Below are positions 1 through 11,100 of a stretch of 64,000 nt of DNA, one piece after another. The notes under the pieces are model-generated. The model was given only the letters and a program-made list of their open reading frames with translations, did no database searches and was not told the DNA's origin. The position numbers and the translations under genes were made by a program. Each line of letters starts with the position of its first letter. Within the stretch, counting starts at the first letter, position 1. The DNA is from Leptospira kirschneri serovar Cynopteri str. 3522 CT (lineage in GTDB: Bacteria; Spirochaetota; Leptospiria; Leptospirales; Leptospiraceae), in the NCBI RefSeq assembly GCF_000243695.2, contig NZ_AHMN02000004.1:1-64000 (forward strand), read 5' to 3'.

Positions 1-1
1 A

Positions 2-112
2 CAAATGTCCGATTGGTATTTCGTTCTAATTCCTTCCCCTTACATAAAAGATAAAGTCTATAACTTAGGTTGGTTTCAGAAACAGGATCTAAAATTTACA
101 GACGTAAAATAA
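2..112 (+). CDS. C-terminal fragment of an unidentified protein (gene starts outside the window)
   Basis: One frame is open from base 2 to a TAA at 110-112, giving about 36 residues ending in LKFTDVK. The composition looks like real protein (SDWYFVLIPSPY, then GWFQKQDLKF). The GWF..DLKF ending resembles the last strand of an SH3b-type domain, but this is only an impression. The upstream part is outside the window, so neither length nor function can be judged. Repeat DNA begins about 50 bp after the stop. Confidence 0.5.
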   Translation, partial: QMSDWYFVLIPSPYIKDKVYNLGWFQKQDLKFTDVK

Positions 113-165
113 ATTGGTTCAAACTATAAATTTTATATTAAGATAAATTCGACAGTTGAAAATTT

Positions 166-482
<317 letters not shown>

Positions 483-554
483 TAAGAAAAACTTAGAAAT
501 TCTTTTAAATACTAAAAAATTTGTAGAGATTTTTACCAAAGACTAAAATCTGCA

Positions 555-1601
555 ATGCCGATGAACTTTTTCAGCACAATTCGCGGACTCCCATTTTTGA
601 TCGATTATTCCGGATTAAAAATTCCAAAACAAACACAGATAACTGAAACTAGTTTGGATTTATCCGGTTCCGTTTCTTTGAGAACTAAGATTTTAGAAAA
701 TCCAGGAAACACAAAAAAACCAGTGATTTATCTACAACACGGAATGAGTTTTAAAGGAATCGATGACGTTCGAATTTTAGCTTTGGGAAACAATTTAGCC
801 AATCGAGGATTTAGAGTTTATCTCCCGGAACTTACGGAAGTAAAAAATCTTTTAATCCGTTCGGAAACGATTTCAAACATACGAGCCTCATTTCTTAAAA
901 TTCATTCTTTGGAAAAATGTCCGGTCTCGTATCTTTCCGCAAGTTTTTCCGCTGGAATGGGATTTGTAGCCTTGGCAGATTCCGAATGCCAAAAAGTTTT
1001 AAATTCAGTGCTTTTGATCGGAAGTTATTCTGATTTCGTAAAAACGTTACCTTTCGTATTAAAAAATTATGAAATCGAAAGTTACGCCGTAAACGTGATG
1101 ATGTATAACTACATTCATTTGATTCGTTCTGAGCCCGAAGGTTTAAAAAAATATTTTTTAGAATCCGCTTTGGACAATGGACTTTCTAGAGAAGATGACG
1201 AGTTGAAAGGGCCAAAAGTTTTTTTAGATTTGAATGAAGAAGATAAGAATTTCTTAAACAGATTTTTGGAAAGTTCCGATTTTAGAAATCAATTGGCGCT
1301 TGAAATTAAATCTATTGTTCCGGAAACATTTGCGAAAGAAACTTCTCCTGCATTTTTTACGGATCGTTTTTACAGGCCTTGTTTTTTACTACACGGAGAC
1401 GATGATTCGGTGATTTCCCCTCAAGAATCCAAAGATCTTAGAAACTTACTTTTGAAGAATGGAAATCAAAAGATTTACTTTTTAGAAACGAGTCTGCTTA
1501 CACACGGGGATCATAGACCGTTTTATTCGGGTTTAAATGAAATTTTACCTATGGCAAAGTTTTGGGGAGAGTATTTAAATTCGGTAGATCTTCTACTTTA
1601 A
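555..1601 (+). CDS. Alpha/beta-hydrolase fold protein
   Basis: This 348-residue protein has the hydrolase plan. An oxyanion-type strand VIYLQHGMSF lies near residues 57-66, and a nucleophile elbow SFSAG has Ser at about 132. A late HGDDDSVIS segment supplies a candidate acidic residue, and THGDHRPF near residue 316 supplies the His. There is no signal peptide, so it is probably cytosolic. The substrate is unknown; esterase or lipase-like activity is a family inference. Two in-frame ATGs (555 and 561) compete and neither has a strong ribosome binding site. It stands alone between repeat DNA and the FapA-like gene. Confidence 0.75.
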   Translation: MPMNFFSTIRGLPFLIDYSGLKIPKQTQITETSLDLSGSVSLRTKILENPGNTKKPVIYLQHGMSFKGIDDVRILALGNNLANRGFRVYLPELTEVKNLLIRSETISNIRASFLKIHSLEKCPVSYLSASFSAGMGFVALADSECQKVLNSVLLIGSYSDFVKTLPFVLKNYEIESYAVNVMMYNYIHLIRSEPEGLKKYFLESALDNGLSREDDELKGPKVFLDLNEEDKNFLNRFLESSDFRNQLALEIKSIVPETFAKETSPAFFTDRFYRPCFLLHGDDDSVISPQESKDLRNLLLKNGNQKIYFLETSLLTHGDHRPFYSGLNEILPMAKFWGEYLNSVDLLL

Positions 1602-1899
1602 ATGTGGATTTTTAGCCCGTTTTTCGTCTTAGCTTAGTTAGCTCCTATTTTAGATTCTTCTCTTTTTCCAGAATGTTTTCTGTTGGAAAAGTGATAAAAT
1701 TTTAAGTATAAAATAGAAATGAAGTTTGTTGTTTCTTAGGTGGGTTTCTTTTTTTAGTATAAAATTTCAGTTTTGGGACGGATATATAAGTAAAAAATAA
1801 GTTTCATTTCAACGGAACAATATATATTACATTTGAGTTTCCGATTTCTCGAGAAATAAGAATAAGATACTTAGTTTATGACTGAAAGATTGAAATACA

Positions 1900-3402
1900 A
1901 TGAATGCGAACGAGAAGCCTATGAATACACCTACGCCAGAATCTCAAATTTCTCCCGTTTCCATTGACTCTGCGATTACAATTGTGGTGTCTCAGGATAA
2001 ACTTTCCGCAATAATTACCGTCAGACCTTACAATCTCAAAGGGGAAACCTTATCCAAAGAGAAACTTTGGAGTGTTATCGAAGATTGGGGAATCCATAGG
2101 GATCGGGTTTTAAACGATGAGATTCGAAAAATTTTAAATTTATTAGAAAGAGCGGCACAGAAGGGGGATTTTACTCCTATTAAAACGGAGATTGCAAAGG
2201 GTGTGGCTCCGGTTCCAGGAGAAAACGGTTGGGTTCGTTTTTATCATCCAATGTCTAAACGAGTCAAGTTGTTGGAAGATGGTAGGGCTGATTTTAGAAA
2301 TATAGATCGTTATATCAATGTGAAAGTAGGCGAAAAACTCGCCACTAAATTTGAGGGGATTCCAGGGGTTCCAGGTTTTGACGTATTTGGAAATATCATT
2401 CCGGCGCCTTCGATTAAAAAACCGAAACTTGTAGTTGGAAATCATATCGAAGAGAGAAACGTTCTAGAAGAAGGTAAAAATCTTCAGGAATATTTCGCTA
2501 CGAGTAACGGAGTTATCTTTGCAACGGAAGTATCTATCACCGTATCTCCTGAATTGCAGATTGCCGGAAATGTAGGACTTTCTACAGGAAACATTCAGTT
2601 TGATGGAAACGTAATCGTTCGGGGAGACGTCGAGCCCGGTTCCATTGTAGAATGTACCGGTTCGCTTATAGTTTATGGAAATTTAGAAAGTAATCAAATC
2701 AAGGTAGGACAGGATCTAATTGTTCATGGAGGAATTAAGGGTTCGGGTGGTACTGAAATCATTTTGGTTACTGGACAAATTCAGACTAAGTTTATAGAAA
2801 ACGCTTATTTGGAAACGGAAGGAGATATAATTGTAGAAGGTGCGATTTTAAATTCTACGATCGATACCTTGGGTTCCATCATTTTGAACGGACAGAATGG
2901 GAATTTGGTTTCGAGTAAAATTAGAACCAACGAAGGTATTTCAGCCGTTTCTTTAGGTTCCGGCGCGGAATTGGATGTTATTGTGGAATTGGGTTTTCAT
3001 TTTAAGAACGATCGTTCTTTTCAAGAAATCAGTAGAAAGATCCAAATGGGGGAAAAAGAAATGGAAAAAATTCTCCCTAAGATCCAACAGATCAAACACA
3101 TGGTTCAACGTTTTAGAGGAAATCTTCCCGAAGATAAAAAAACCGCATTTAAAATTGTATTTGAAGACTATAACAAAAAATTAAAGATTTTGAATATGCT
3201 AAAATTCAAACAAGACAGTTTGAAAAGTTCTCGTTTTAATTCGGGTGCGGTAAGGCTTGCGGTTCAAAAAGGGGCGTATCCGGGCGCCGTAATTCATTAC
3301 AGAAGACAGATAGAAAAGATCACTAAGTTTCAGTCTTCTTTTATGATGGTATTTGAACCAGGTCAGGAAAAAGCGGTTATGGTCGCTCTTCAAACGAAAT
3401 AG
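1900..3402 (+). CDS. FapA-family (DUF342) protein
   Basis: This is a 500-residue DUF342/FapA-type protein. The N-terminal half contains the GIPGVPGFDVFGNIIP segment typical of the family. A long right-handed beta-helix-like region follows (about residues 205-355), with regularly spaced hydrophobic rungs such as GNIQFDGNVIVRGDVEPG and GSLIVYGNLESN. The last 130 residues are lysine- and glutamate-rich and predicted coiled coil. Family members are bactofilin-like polymer or flagellar assembly factors; the exact role in spirochetes is not established. The start could be 1900 or the in-frame ATG at 1921. The 298 bp upstream are AT-rich, with no repeat recognised. Confidence 0.85.
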   Translation: MNANEKPMNTPTPESQISPVSIDSAITIVVSQDKLSAIITVRPYNLKGETLSKEKLWSVIEDWGIHRDRVLNDEIRKILNLLERAAQKGDFTPIKTEIAKGVAPVPGENGWVRFYHPMSKRVKLLEDGRADFRNIDRYINVKVGEKLATKFEGIPGVPGFDVFGNIIPAPSIKKPKLVVGNHIEERNVLEEGKNLQEYFATSNGVIFATEVSITVSPELQIAGNVGLSTGNIQFDGNVIVRGDVEPGSIVECTGSLIVYGNLESNQIKVGQDLIVHGGIKGSGGTEIILVTGQIQTKFIENAYLETEGDIIVEGAILNSTIDTLGSIILNGQNGNLVSSKIRTNEGISAVSLGSGAELDVIVELGFHFKNDRSFQEISRKIQMGEKEMEKILPKIQQIKHMVQRFRGNLPEDKKTAFKIVFEDYNKKLKILNMLKFKQDSLKSSRFNSGAVRLAVQKGAYPGAVIHYRRQIEKITKFQSSFMMVFEPGQEKAVMVALQTK

Positions 3403-4584
3403 TTTTCTAATTTGGTAAATTTAAGATCAACTACTCGGAACTATAAAATAAAGTGACTAGTATTTTACACTTCAATAATGTAGATTCAGTTTAAGAAAGA
3501 TTGGACAAATCCAGAGTTGCCACGGATAAAGTTATACTGCGCTTTCAACTCCAGTCAATAAATTGCATAAAAGAAACGTAATATAATATTTCGTCTTGAA
3601 TTATAATATAGAACGCGATCTGTTGAGCGCCATAACCAACCTCACAAGTATTTGGATCTCAATATTAAATCTGTGGGAATTACGACAAATCCTCTGTAAA
3701 ACTGAGTTCCCACCCCACAACGCGATTCATAGAGAGCGTTGTGCTTTAGTTTTCCCTATTTTTGGGTGGCAACTCAATGAATTGCTTCCCATGGGTCGCA
3801 ATTCAGGTGGAGAAGTTCGGAAAATTTTTCTCTATTAGAAAAACATACTTTTTGCAAGTAAAAAGACTCATTCTTGTCGGAGCACTTGAATAATGTGCGT
3901 TTTTTATCCTAAAACGCGACCCTTAGGAAAGCGTTTTGCTGAGTTCAATTTTGATTCTAAAATCTTCTTCAACTTGTGGGGTTGGTTATGATAGAGAGCG
4001 TTTACACCTCAATCGTTTTCGCATTGGATTTATATCTAAAACGTTTAGTTAATGTGAGCAGGGCGTAAGGAACTTTTCTAAAAAAGTTGTGATCTTGATT
4101 TCTGGAATGTGGGAACTACCACAAACCACGATTTTACGAACAAATTCTAAAAGTAAAAATTCCTACATTCATTTTTTATGGAAAAATCAGATTTTTATAA
4201 AACATTCTTAAATCGAGTTCACATTATCTATTGGATAAACCTTTCTAGAATCAAAAGAATTATCGTCCAAGCCGATTAAAGAATCAAATCACCGATTGGG
4301 AACAAATAACATCGAGTATGGCGACTTTCTAAAGGTAATATTGGTTTGCCGTTTTTAATTTTAAAGTTTTTGAATGTATTTGAAAAAGGTAATTTTACAG
4401 TCAAAAAAATCCATTGTCACGGTCTATTTTTGTAAGAAAACTGTGTGTTTGGTTTTATGCTTTAAAAAAATGAAATATTATAATATAAAAATTAACCGGT
4501 ATTTCTTGCGGTAAAATTCTGAAAATTTCACAGTAAAATATAAGTTTGGTTTCGCAGAAACTTTATAAAAGAGTAATATAAAAA
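3403..4584. other. Gene-free 1.2-kb stretch of repeat remnants
   Basis: No credible gene is visible. It holds a left-end fragment of family B (about 3431-3475), a fragment of the GGTCAATAAATTGCAT block (3553-3590), a repeat E copy (3671-3990), a family C terminus reading TTAATGTGAGCAGGGCGTAAG (about 4047) and a GTGGGAACTACCACA motif (about 4107). The last 400 bp before mtnA are AT-rich with nothing recognised. The open frame at 3596-3838 lies in repeat E and is not a gene. Confidence 0.7.
3671..3990. repeat. Repeat E copy 1
   Basis: This segment of about 300 bp runs from GGAATTACGACAAATCC to GGGGTTGGTTA. It is closely repeated at 22268-22560 and partly at 26041-26115. The shared core includes GGGTCGCAATTCAGGTGG and CAAGTAAAAAGACTCATTC. 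Copies differ by small indels and frames are not conserved, so it is non-coding. No terminal inverted repeat is evident. Confidence 0.75.
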
Positions 4585-5707
<1,123 letters not shown>

Positions 5708-5745
5708 GCACGATTTTTCGATTTAAAGAATGTGATTGAAAAATC

Positions 5746-5794
5746 ATTCTCCTTCTCCCGGAGAATGTGGAAACCCGGGGCAAATTTGCCCCGG
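5746..5794. promoter_or_regulatory. Two perfect inverted repeats between divergent mtnA and rhomboid genes
   Basis: In the 161-bp gap, ATTCTCC (5746-5752) pairs with GGAGAAT (5760-5766). Just downstream, 5775-5794 is a perfect 20-bp palindrome, CCGGGGCAAATTTGCCCCGG. It is strikingly G+C-rich for this genome. The position suits an operator serving one or both genes, or a transcription-blocking hairpin. No T-run follows on either strand, which argues against a standard terminator. Confidence 0.55.
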
Positions 5795-5823
5795 ATTAGC
5801 CTTGCTTGACTCTCTGACCACAA

Positions 5824-6809
<986 letters not shown>

Positions 6810-6840
6810 TCGACCATTTTCAAATTCTAATTTTTTTTAT

Positions 6841-6943
6841 TAGAGTTGTTGAAAAATTAATTCTTGATCTGTTTGTATTGGATTGAAATGGACAATTGAA
6901 GCAATTTTACGAATCTTCACTATGGAATTTTTCAACAACTTTA
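6841..6943. repeat. MITE family A copy 1
   Basis: This element of about 103 bp begins TAGAGTTGTTGAAAAATT and ends in the inverted form AATTTTTCAACAACTTTA. It fills the gap between the rhomboid gene and the next hypothetical gene. It is the reverse orientation of the 12017 copy, as shown by its internal GGACAATTGAAGCA. Confidence 0.85.
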
Positions 6944-7120
6944 TTCCAATGGATCCTTGATTATAAATAAACACTTAAGAGATGAGAATCTTTTTTTGAA
7001 TTGGAATGAAAAATGGTTTTTTCCCTGAAAATTCGTCTTATAAAATAATAGTAATCGTGGGTGTACTTATACCTTCCGATAAGAAAATTGAAAGATGAAT
7101 TTAAAGATAGGGTTTTGATC

Positions 7121-7579
7121 GTGACTCAAAATAAGAAAAGCGCTTTATTCGATATTTTAAAACGTGAAAAATTGGAAAAGATGATGAAGAGGAATTCCTC
7201 TTCTGAACAATCACAGGAGAATGAAAAACCTCAGACTTCTGAGAATGTTCCTGAAAAATCTTCAACGGAAAAAAAGGAATCGCAGATTTCTAAAATTTAT
7301 AAAGCCATAGAAGACGTTAAGTTAGACATTCGGTACTATTTTTTACAGGACGAATACGTTGAAAAATTGGCTTCGATTTATATTAAAAACGAGGGTCCTC
7401 TAGAAAAATTAGGAATCGATCCTAAAAAATATTTAGAATATGCAAGAGATAGTTTTGATCGATACAAACAACTCGATAAAAAAATGCCTTTAGAACCTAT
7501 GAATAAAAAATCCTGGGATCACGTCGAAAAAAGTTTGAACGAGTTGATTACAAAACTACTGGAAAAATTCTCTAAATAA
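7121..7579 (+). CDS. Conserved-looking charged hypothetical protein
   Basis: This is about 152 residues, lysine- and glutamate-rich, with no signal peptide and no membrane segment. Residues about 20-55 are low-complexity polar sequence (NSSSEQSQENEKPQTSEN). The C-terminal 90 residues look folded and helical, with DIRYYFLQDEYVEKLASIYI and GIDPKKYLEYARDSFDRY. I do not recognise the family. The start is uncertain: GTG at 7121 follows AGG by about 10 nt, while a GTG at 7061 would add 20 residues. Confidence 0.55.
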   Translation: MTQNKKSALFDILKREKLEKMMKRNSSSEQSQENEKPQTSENVPEKSSTEKKESQISKIYKAIEDVKLDIRYYFLQDEYVEKLASIYIKNEGPLEKLGIDPKKYLEYARDSFDRYKQLDKKMPLEPMNKKSWDHVEKSLNELITKLLEKFSK

Positions 7580-7806
7580 AATTTTTACACCAAACTTCCA
7601 TTAGTTAAAGCTAAACAAAAAGAGATTCGTTTTGTAGTCTAATTTTCTGCAAAAAATTTTCTTATGTCGAAAGGTTAAAGACGGTAAACTGTAAGTTTTT
7701 CTGTTCTTCTTTGGAAAACGATTAAAGATTAATATTTTAGAGAATTATAATATTCTTGAATTTCTGTTTTTGGAAAATTTAGTTTTGTTATTTGCGTATT
7801 CGATAT

Positions 7807-8727
7807 TTAACATCCCGTATTTCGATTGGCAGCGACTGGAACTATAAAAAAGTCGTTTATCTTTTCGGATGAAATGTATAAATATTCGTTGGAAACGTTA
7901 TAGTGGTCTTTTAAGTCAAAGATAAAATCTAATTCTCCGTCTCCATCAATATCCCCTGCAAAAACTAAAATAGGTTTTTCGGTTCTGTAAACGAGTGAAT
8001 CAATGATCATTTCTTTTTCGTTTTTACGAAGGATTAATTGATAGTCGTTTATTCCAGAGGATTGAACCGGTTTACCTTTTGAAGTAATCCTGTAACTGTC
8101 CTTTCTAAAAGTAAAATTATAGGACTTACCAAATTCTAATTCTAACGGAACTTTTTTAGAAATAGCTGGAAAATTACCTTTTTTGAAAGTAATTCCTTTG
8201 ATGAGTATGATCGGATTGTCTATTGCATTGACCTTATAACCGGTTTTTATTTTTTCATTCTCGTCTACTACCGCATCGTATTCCCTTTTTAGATCGATTG
8301 AGATTTGTTTTCTAAGATAACCTTCTTGTTGTAAGTAAATTGCAATCCAATCGGTTGGATCCGATGGAGAAAATGGTAATTCTTTTTCGTGATAAGAAAT
8401 TGGATGAGCAAAAAATATCTTGGGTATACATCTTATTAAACCGCCGAAGATCCATCCTTCGGATATTTTTACCCAATTGCTTTGAACTTTACGATTTCGT
8501 ATTTTAGTTTCTTCTAAAGTAGAAGACCTTTCTAAAATTTCTAAAGGAGTGGATTGTTTGATGATGTGTACTTTTTTTCCGGATAGACTTGGAGAATCTC
8601 TTACTATCACTTCTGGGTAAGAAGTAAAACAGGATTTTGTTTCTTGGGAGCCTAAGCCACTTCCTATTAAAAATAATAGGAATCCGATGGAGGAAAAATA
8701 ATATTTTATGTTTAAATTGAAAGTCAT
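7807..8727 (-). CDS. Exported protein with SH3b-like domain
   Basis: The protein has 306 residues with an N-terminal signal sequence (hydrophobic FLLFLIGSGLG about 17-27). An SH3b-like region follows at about 38-103: VIVRDSPSLSGKKVHIIKQ...SNWVKISEGWIFGGLI. The C-terminal part contains DIDGDGELDFIFD near residue 262, an FG-GAP or EF-hand-like calcium loop. It is predicted to act in the periplasm or envelope; SH3b domains often bind peptidoglycan. No enzymatic motif is seen. The gene is monocistronic, followed by the repeat-rich region on its promoter side. Confidence 0.75.
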   Translation of the reverse strand: MTFNLNIKYYFSSIGFLLFLIGSGLGSQETKSCFTSYPEVIVRDSPSLSGKKVHIIKQSTPLEILERSSTLEETKIRNRKVQSNWVKISEGWIFGGLIRCIPKIFFAHPISYHEKELPFSPSDPTDWIAIYLQQEGYLRKQISIDLKREYDAVVDENEKIKTGYKVNAIDNPIILIKGITFKKGNFPAISKKVPLELEFGKSYNFTFRKDSYRITSKGKPVQSSGINDYQLILRKNEKEMIIDSLVYRTEKPILVFAGDIDGDGELDFIFDLKDHYNVSNEYLYISSEKINDFFIVPVAANRNTGC

Positions 8728-9109
8728 TTGAAATGATACTTAACTTAGAGATAAAAGGTCGTTATGTGGAATGTGCGTAGCTAAAATTTGCAATTTTATA
8801 AAGGTTCGTTTTTTACAAAAATGGAATGTAGCGCTCATACAAAAAATTTATAGCGGCGAAAAAGTAGTGAATCTCAATGATTTGTGGAAAATTTCATACT
8901 TTCATTTGAAACTTAGAATGTTCAATCTCACAAGTAATTGACAATTAAAAAATTAAACTGTTTTTACAAATCGGATATAAAAAATATTCCTGAGGGTTTG
9001 AGTTTAGAGCGTGATCTAACAAAGGCCTATCTATGAAACACTGAGTTCTCGCCTCAATTGTTTTTACATTGATTACATCGAATTCACGTTAAAGGAATGA
9101 ATCATATTT
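8728..9109. other. AT-rich spacer upstream of the CRISPR array
   Basis: No gene is seen. The stretch ends in CGAATTCACGTTA (about 9079-9092), a degenerate right terminus of family C, so the CRISPR array abuts a repeat element. Confidence 0.5.
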
Positions 9110-9361
9110 CTTTTTTGTTTCTTTCTTTGTAAATAAAGGAAGAAACAGACCAACTAAATGCGTCAGCGCTGACGCATTTAGTTTCAATCCGCTTCCTTTA
9201 CGAACAAAGGAAGAAACTTGGAATTACGAAAACAAGATCAAATTTCCCACGAGTTTCAATCCGCTTCCTTTGCGAACAAAGGAAGAAACAATGGTCCCGC
9301 GGCGCATTAATTTTTCCTCAATATGTTTCAATCCGCTTCCTTTGCGAACAAAGGAAGAAAC
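9110..9361 (-). CRISPR. Small CRISPR array: four 37-nt repeats, three spacers, no cas genes in the window
   Basis: Three well-conserved 37-nt repeats lie at 9181-9217, 9253-9289 and 9325-9361; the first has one G-to-A change. A degenerate fourth lies at about 9110-9146. Spacers are 9147-9180 (34 nt), 9218-9252 (35 nt) and 9290-9324 (35 nt), all different. Each repeat contains a perfect 9-bp stem, CTTCCTTTG-CGAA-CAAAGGAAG. Read on the minus strand the repeat ends in ATTGAAAC, the usual crRNA 5-prime handle. That puts the degenerate repeat at the leader-distal end, as is typical. The leader would therefore lie above 9361. No cas gene is present anywhere in the window. Confidence 0.9.
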
Positions 9362-9481
9362 AGCGGCTCAAAAGCCCCGCAAAGATGTATAAGAAAAAGG
9401 TTAATAGCATTTTCTAGACATAATAATTGCGAATCTGTATGTGCCATACTGAATAAACGTTAAGCGAAACCATTCAATCGC

Positions 9482-9544
9482 CAAACGACGTGTATACGTT
9501 TGGGTGCGAAAGTCCCCTGTAAAATCGGGAGAAACGGGTTCGCA
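9482..9544. other. Candidate structured element beside the CRISPR leader
   Basis: Two adjacent stems are visible: CAAACG (9482-9487) with CGTTTG (9497-9502), then TGCGAA (9505-9510) with TTCGCA (9539-9544). A CCC/GGG pairing is possible inside the second. The GGTGCGAAAGTCC string recalls a domain I motif of group II introns, but no domain V hairpin or reverse transcriptase is seen. It lies on the leader side of the array, about 120 nt away. Function is unknown. Confidence 0.3.
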
Positions 9545-9655
9545 AAAGCGTTTTATTATAGAATAATCGGATTTTAAAGGTCAATAATATAACAAAAATA
9601 AACTATTCTTAAATATCTAAAGAGACGTAATATTTGGTTTTGAATCATTGTAATA

Positions 9656-9825
9656 TAACGTGAGTTTGGCGTAAGGAACTTATGATTCTAAAAAGTTGGA
9701 ATTTGAACTTTACAGATCGATTCCTTAAATGTGGGAACTCTCACAAATCAAGATATTACAAACAATTCCTAAAATTGTAGGAACTCATACTTTTATGAAA
9801 ATATTTACTCAGCCGAACTCACGTA
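9656..9825. repeat. Family C element with GTGGGAACT motifs
   Basis: It starts TAACGTGAGTTTGGCGTAAG and ends AGCCGAACTCACGTAA, an imperfect terminal inverted repeat. Inside are GTGGGAACTCTCACA and GTAGGAACTCATAC. It is related to the longer copy at 57329-57597. Confidence 0.75.
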
Positions 9826-9915
9826 ATTTGTAAAAGATTGTTTTTATCCTTCATCTTGAAAAAATGGGAGTCTTACCATCCAGCAAACAAAAACGATGAG
9901 AACTTTGATTTTAAA

Positions 9916-10027
9916 TAACGTGAGTTCGACGTAAGAAAATTGGGGCGAATAATAAACTCAGGTGCAACGAGGGTCGTCGTCGCAGCATAATAATCGCTTT
10001 CGCATTTGTTACGCCCTGCTCACGTTA
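9916..10027. repeat. Family C element, short variant
   Basis: It is 112 bp, bounded by TAACGTGAGTTCGACGTAAG and TTACGCCCTGCTCACGTTA. The interior CAGCATAATAATCGCTTTCG is shared with 12253-12391, not with the 9656 variant. Family C is therefore a pair of termini around different interiors. Confidence 0.75.
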
Positions 10028-10566
10028 AATAGTTTCTATAAAATTAATGTATTATAGGACATAAGAAAAACGAAAAGAAAGTCCAATCAATCTTGACGAA
10101 GAATGAATTCAGAAACGGCAAATAACGTCTGCGGATGGAGAAAGGATATTGAGAGAATGGAAAGATATTAAAAACGTATTTATTATATATTTTGAAAATG
10201 TTTCTATCCAATAAAACTGAGTATCATAAAACGCTGATTAAGCGAAAAATTAGGGTATGAATCTTTTTTAGAAAAGCTAATAAATTGGGATATATACTAC
10301 TCGGACGTATGAAAAGAAAATTGTAATAAGTTTGTTTCAAAAATTAGAATGCAAAATCTTTTTCAAAAAAACAACAATTTTAGATTCGGCACAATTTTGT
10401 GAGGGCTTCTATGTCTTTGTAAAAATTGCCCGGGCACCATTGTCCGGATAATAATTTAGTAGTAGGAACGTTATGATAGTCTTTATTTGAATTCATGAAA
10501 AAACAATTGACGACTAAAAAAACAGATAGATTTTAATTGTCGATGTCGGAGAAGGAAAAAGTTCTT
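10028..10566. other. Gene-free stretch with a degenerate family D element
   Basis: No convincing gene is present. CTACTCGGACGTAT at 10297-10310 is a family D left end; a decayed right end lies near 10440-10463. Bases 10090-10200 show a short open frame (GERILREWKDIKNV) that may be a gene remnant but has no start or recognisable family. Confidence 0.5.
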
Positions 10567-11100
10567 ATGAAAATACTTTGTTTGTTATTATTGAATTTCT
10601 GTTTTTGTGTAACTATAATTGCAAAGGAAAAGGGCTTGGTAAGGACAAAACGAAATTCAATTCCAAACCGGCTTATCGATTACAGAAAATTTCAAAATAT
10701 AGTCAATTCTTCTGCAGAAGAAAGAGAGGTAAAACGTCTCACGGAAGAGGATTTCTTAAAAATGATTCAAGATGAGGAAGTAGTTCTTTTAGATGCTCGA
10801 AGTGAGTCTCGTTACAAGTTGAGACATATTAAAGGTGCGATCAGTCTTCCATTTACGGAATTTACGAAGGAATCTCTTTCGAAAATAATTCCCAAGATGA
10901 ATTCTAAAATTCTAATATACTGTAATAATAATTTTACAGGAAGTCCGGAAGCGTTCGCCTCTAAAGCGCCTGCGGCTTCTCTTAACTTATCCACGTTCAT
11001 TTCTTTGAAAGCTTATGGATATAAAAATATTTATGAACTAGGTCCGTTGTTGAGCGTTGATTCTACAAAACTTACCTTTGAAGGAACTGAAGTTCAATGA
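10567..11100 (+). CDS. Exported rhodanese-domain protein
   Basis: This is a 177-residue protein with a signal peptide (MKILCLLLLNFCFCVTIIA) and one rhodanese domain at about residues 55-170. DARSESRYKLRHIKGAISLP is the substrate-side CH2 motif. The active-site loop is IYCNNNFTGSP, with a Cys that could carry persulfide. A periplasmic sulfurtransferase or sulfur-carrier role is a family inference. The start at ATG 10567 is chosen because GGAGAAGG lies just upstream and the signal peptide then begins cleanly. It overlaps the next gene by ATGA, indicating translational coupling to the LRR lipoprotein. Confidence 0.85.
   Translation: MKILCLLLLNFCFCVTIIAKEKGLVRTKRNSIPNRLIDYRKFQNIVNSSAEEREVKRLTEEDFLKMIQDEEVVLLDARSESRYKLRHIKGAISLPFTEFTKESLSKIIPKMNSKILIYCNNNFTGSPEAFASKAPAASLNLSTFISLKAYGYKNIYELGPLLSVDSTKLTFEGTEVQ

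Noticed and set aside
3596..3838. Open frame of 80 codons, similar to one at 22237-22491
   Set aside because: The similarity reflects repeat E DNA. The two copies shift frame relative to each other through indels.
9482..9544. Possible group II intron
   Set aside because: Only one short motif matches. No reverse transcriptase, no domain V hairpin and no boundaries were found, so it is listed only as an unexplained structure.
10090..10200. Possible remnant of a small toxin-antitoxin or other gene
   Set aside because: The short open stretch has no start, no partner gene and no recognisable family.
8728..10566. Search for cas genes, tracrRNA or a reverse transcriptase around the CRISPR array
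   Set aside because: No open frame of adequate length on either strand, and no antirepeat with good complementarity, was found.
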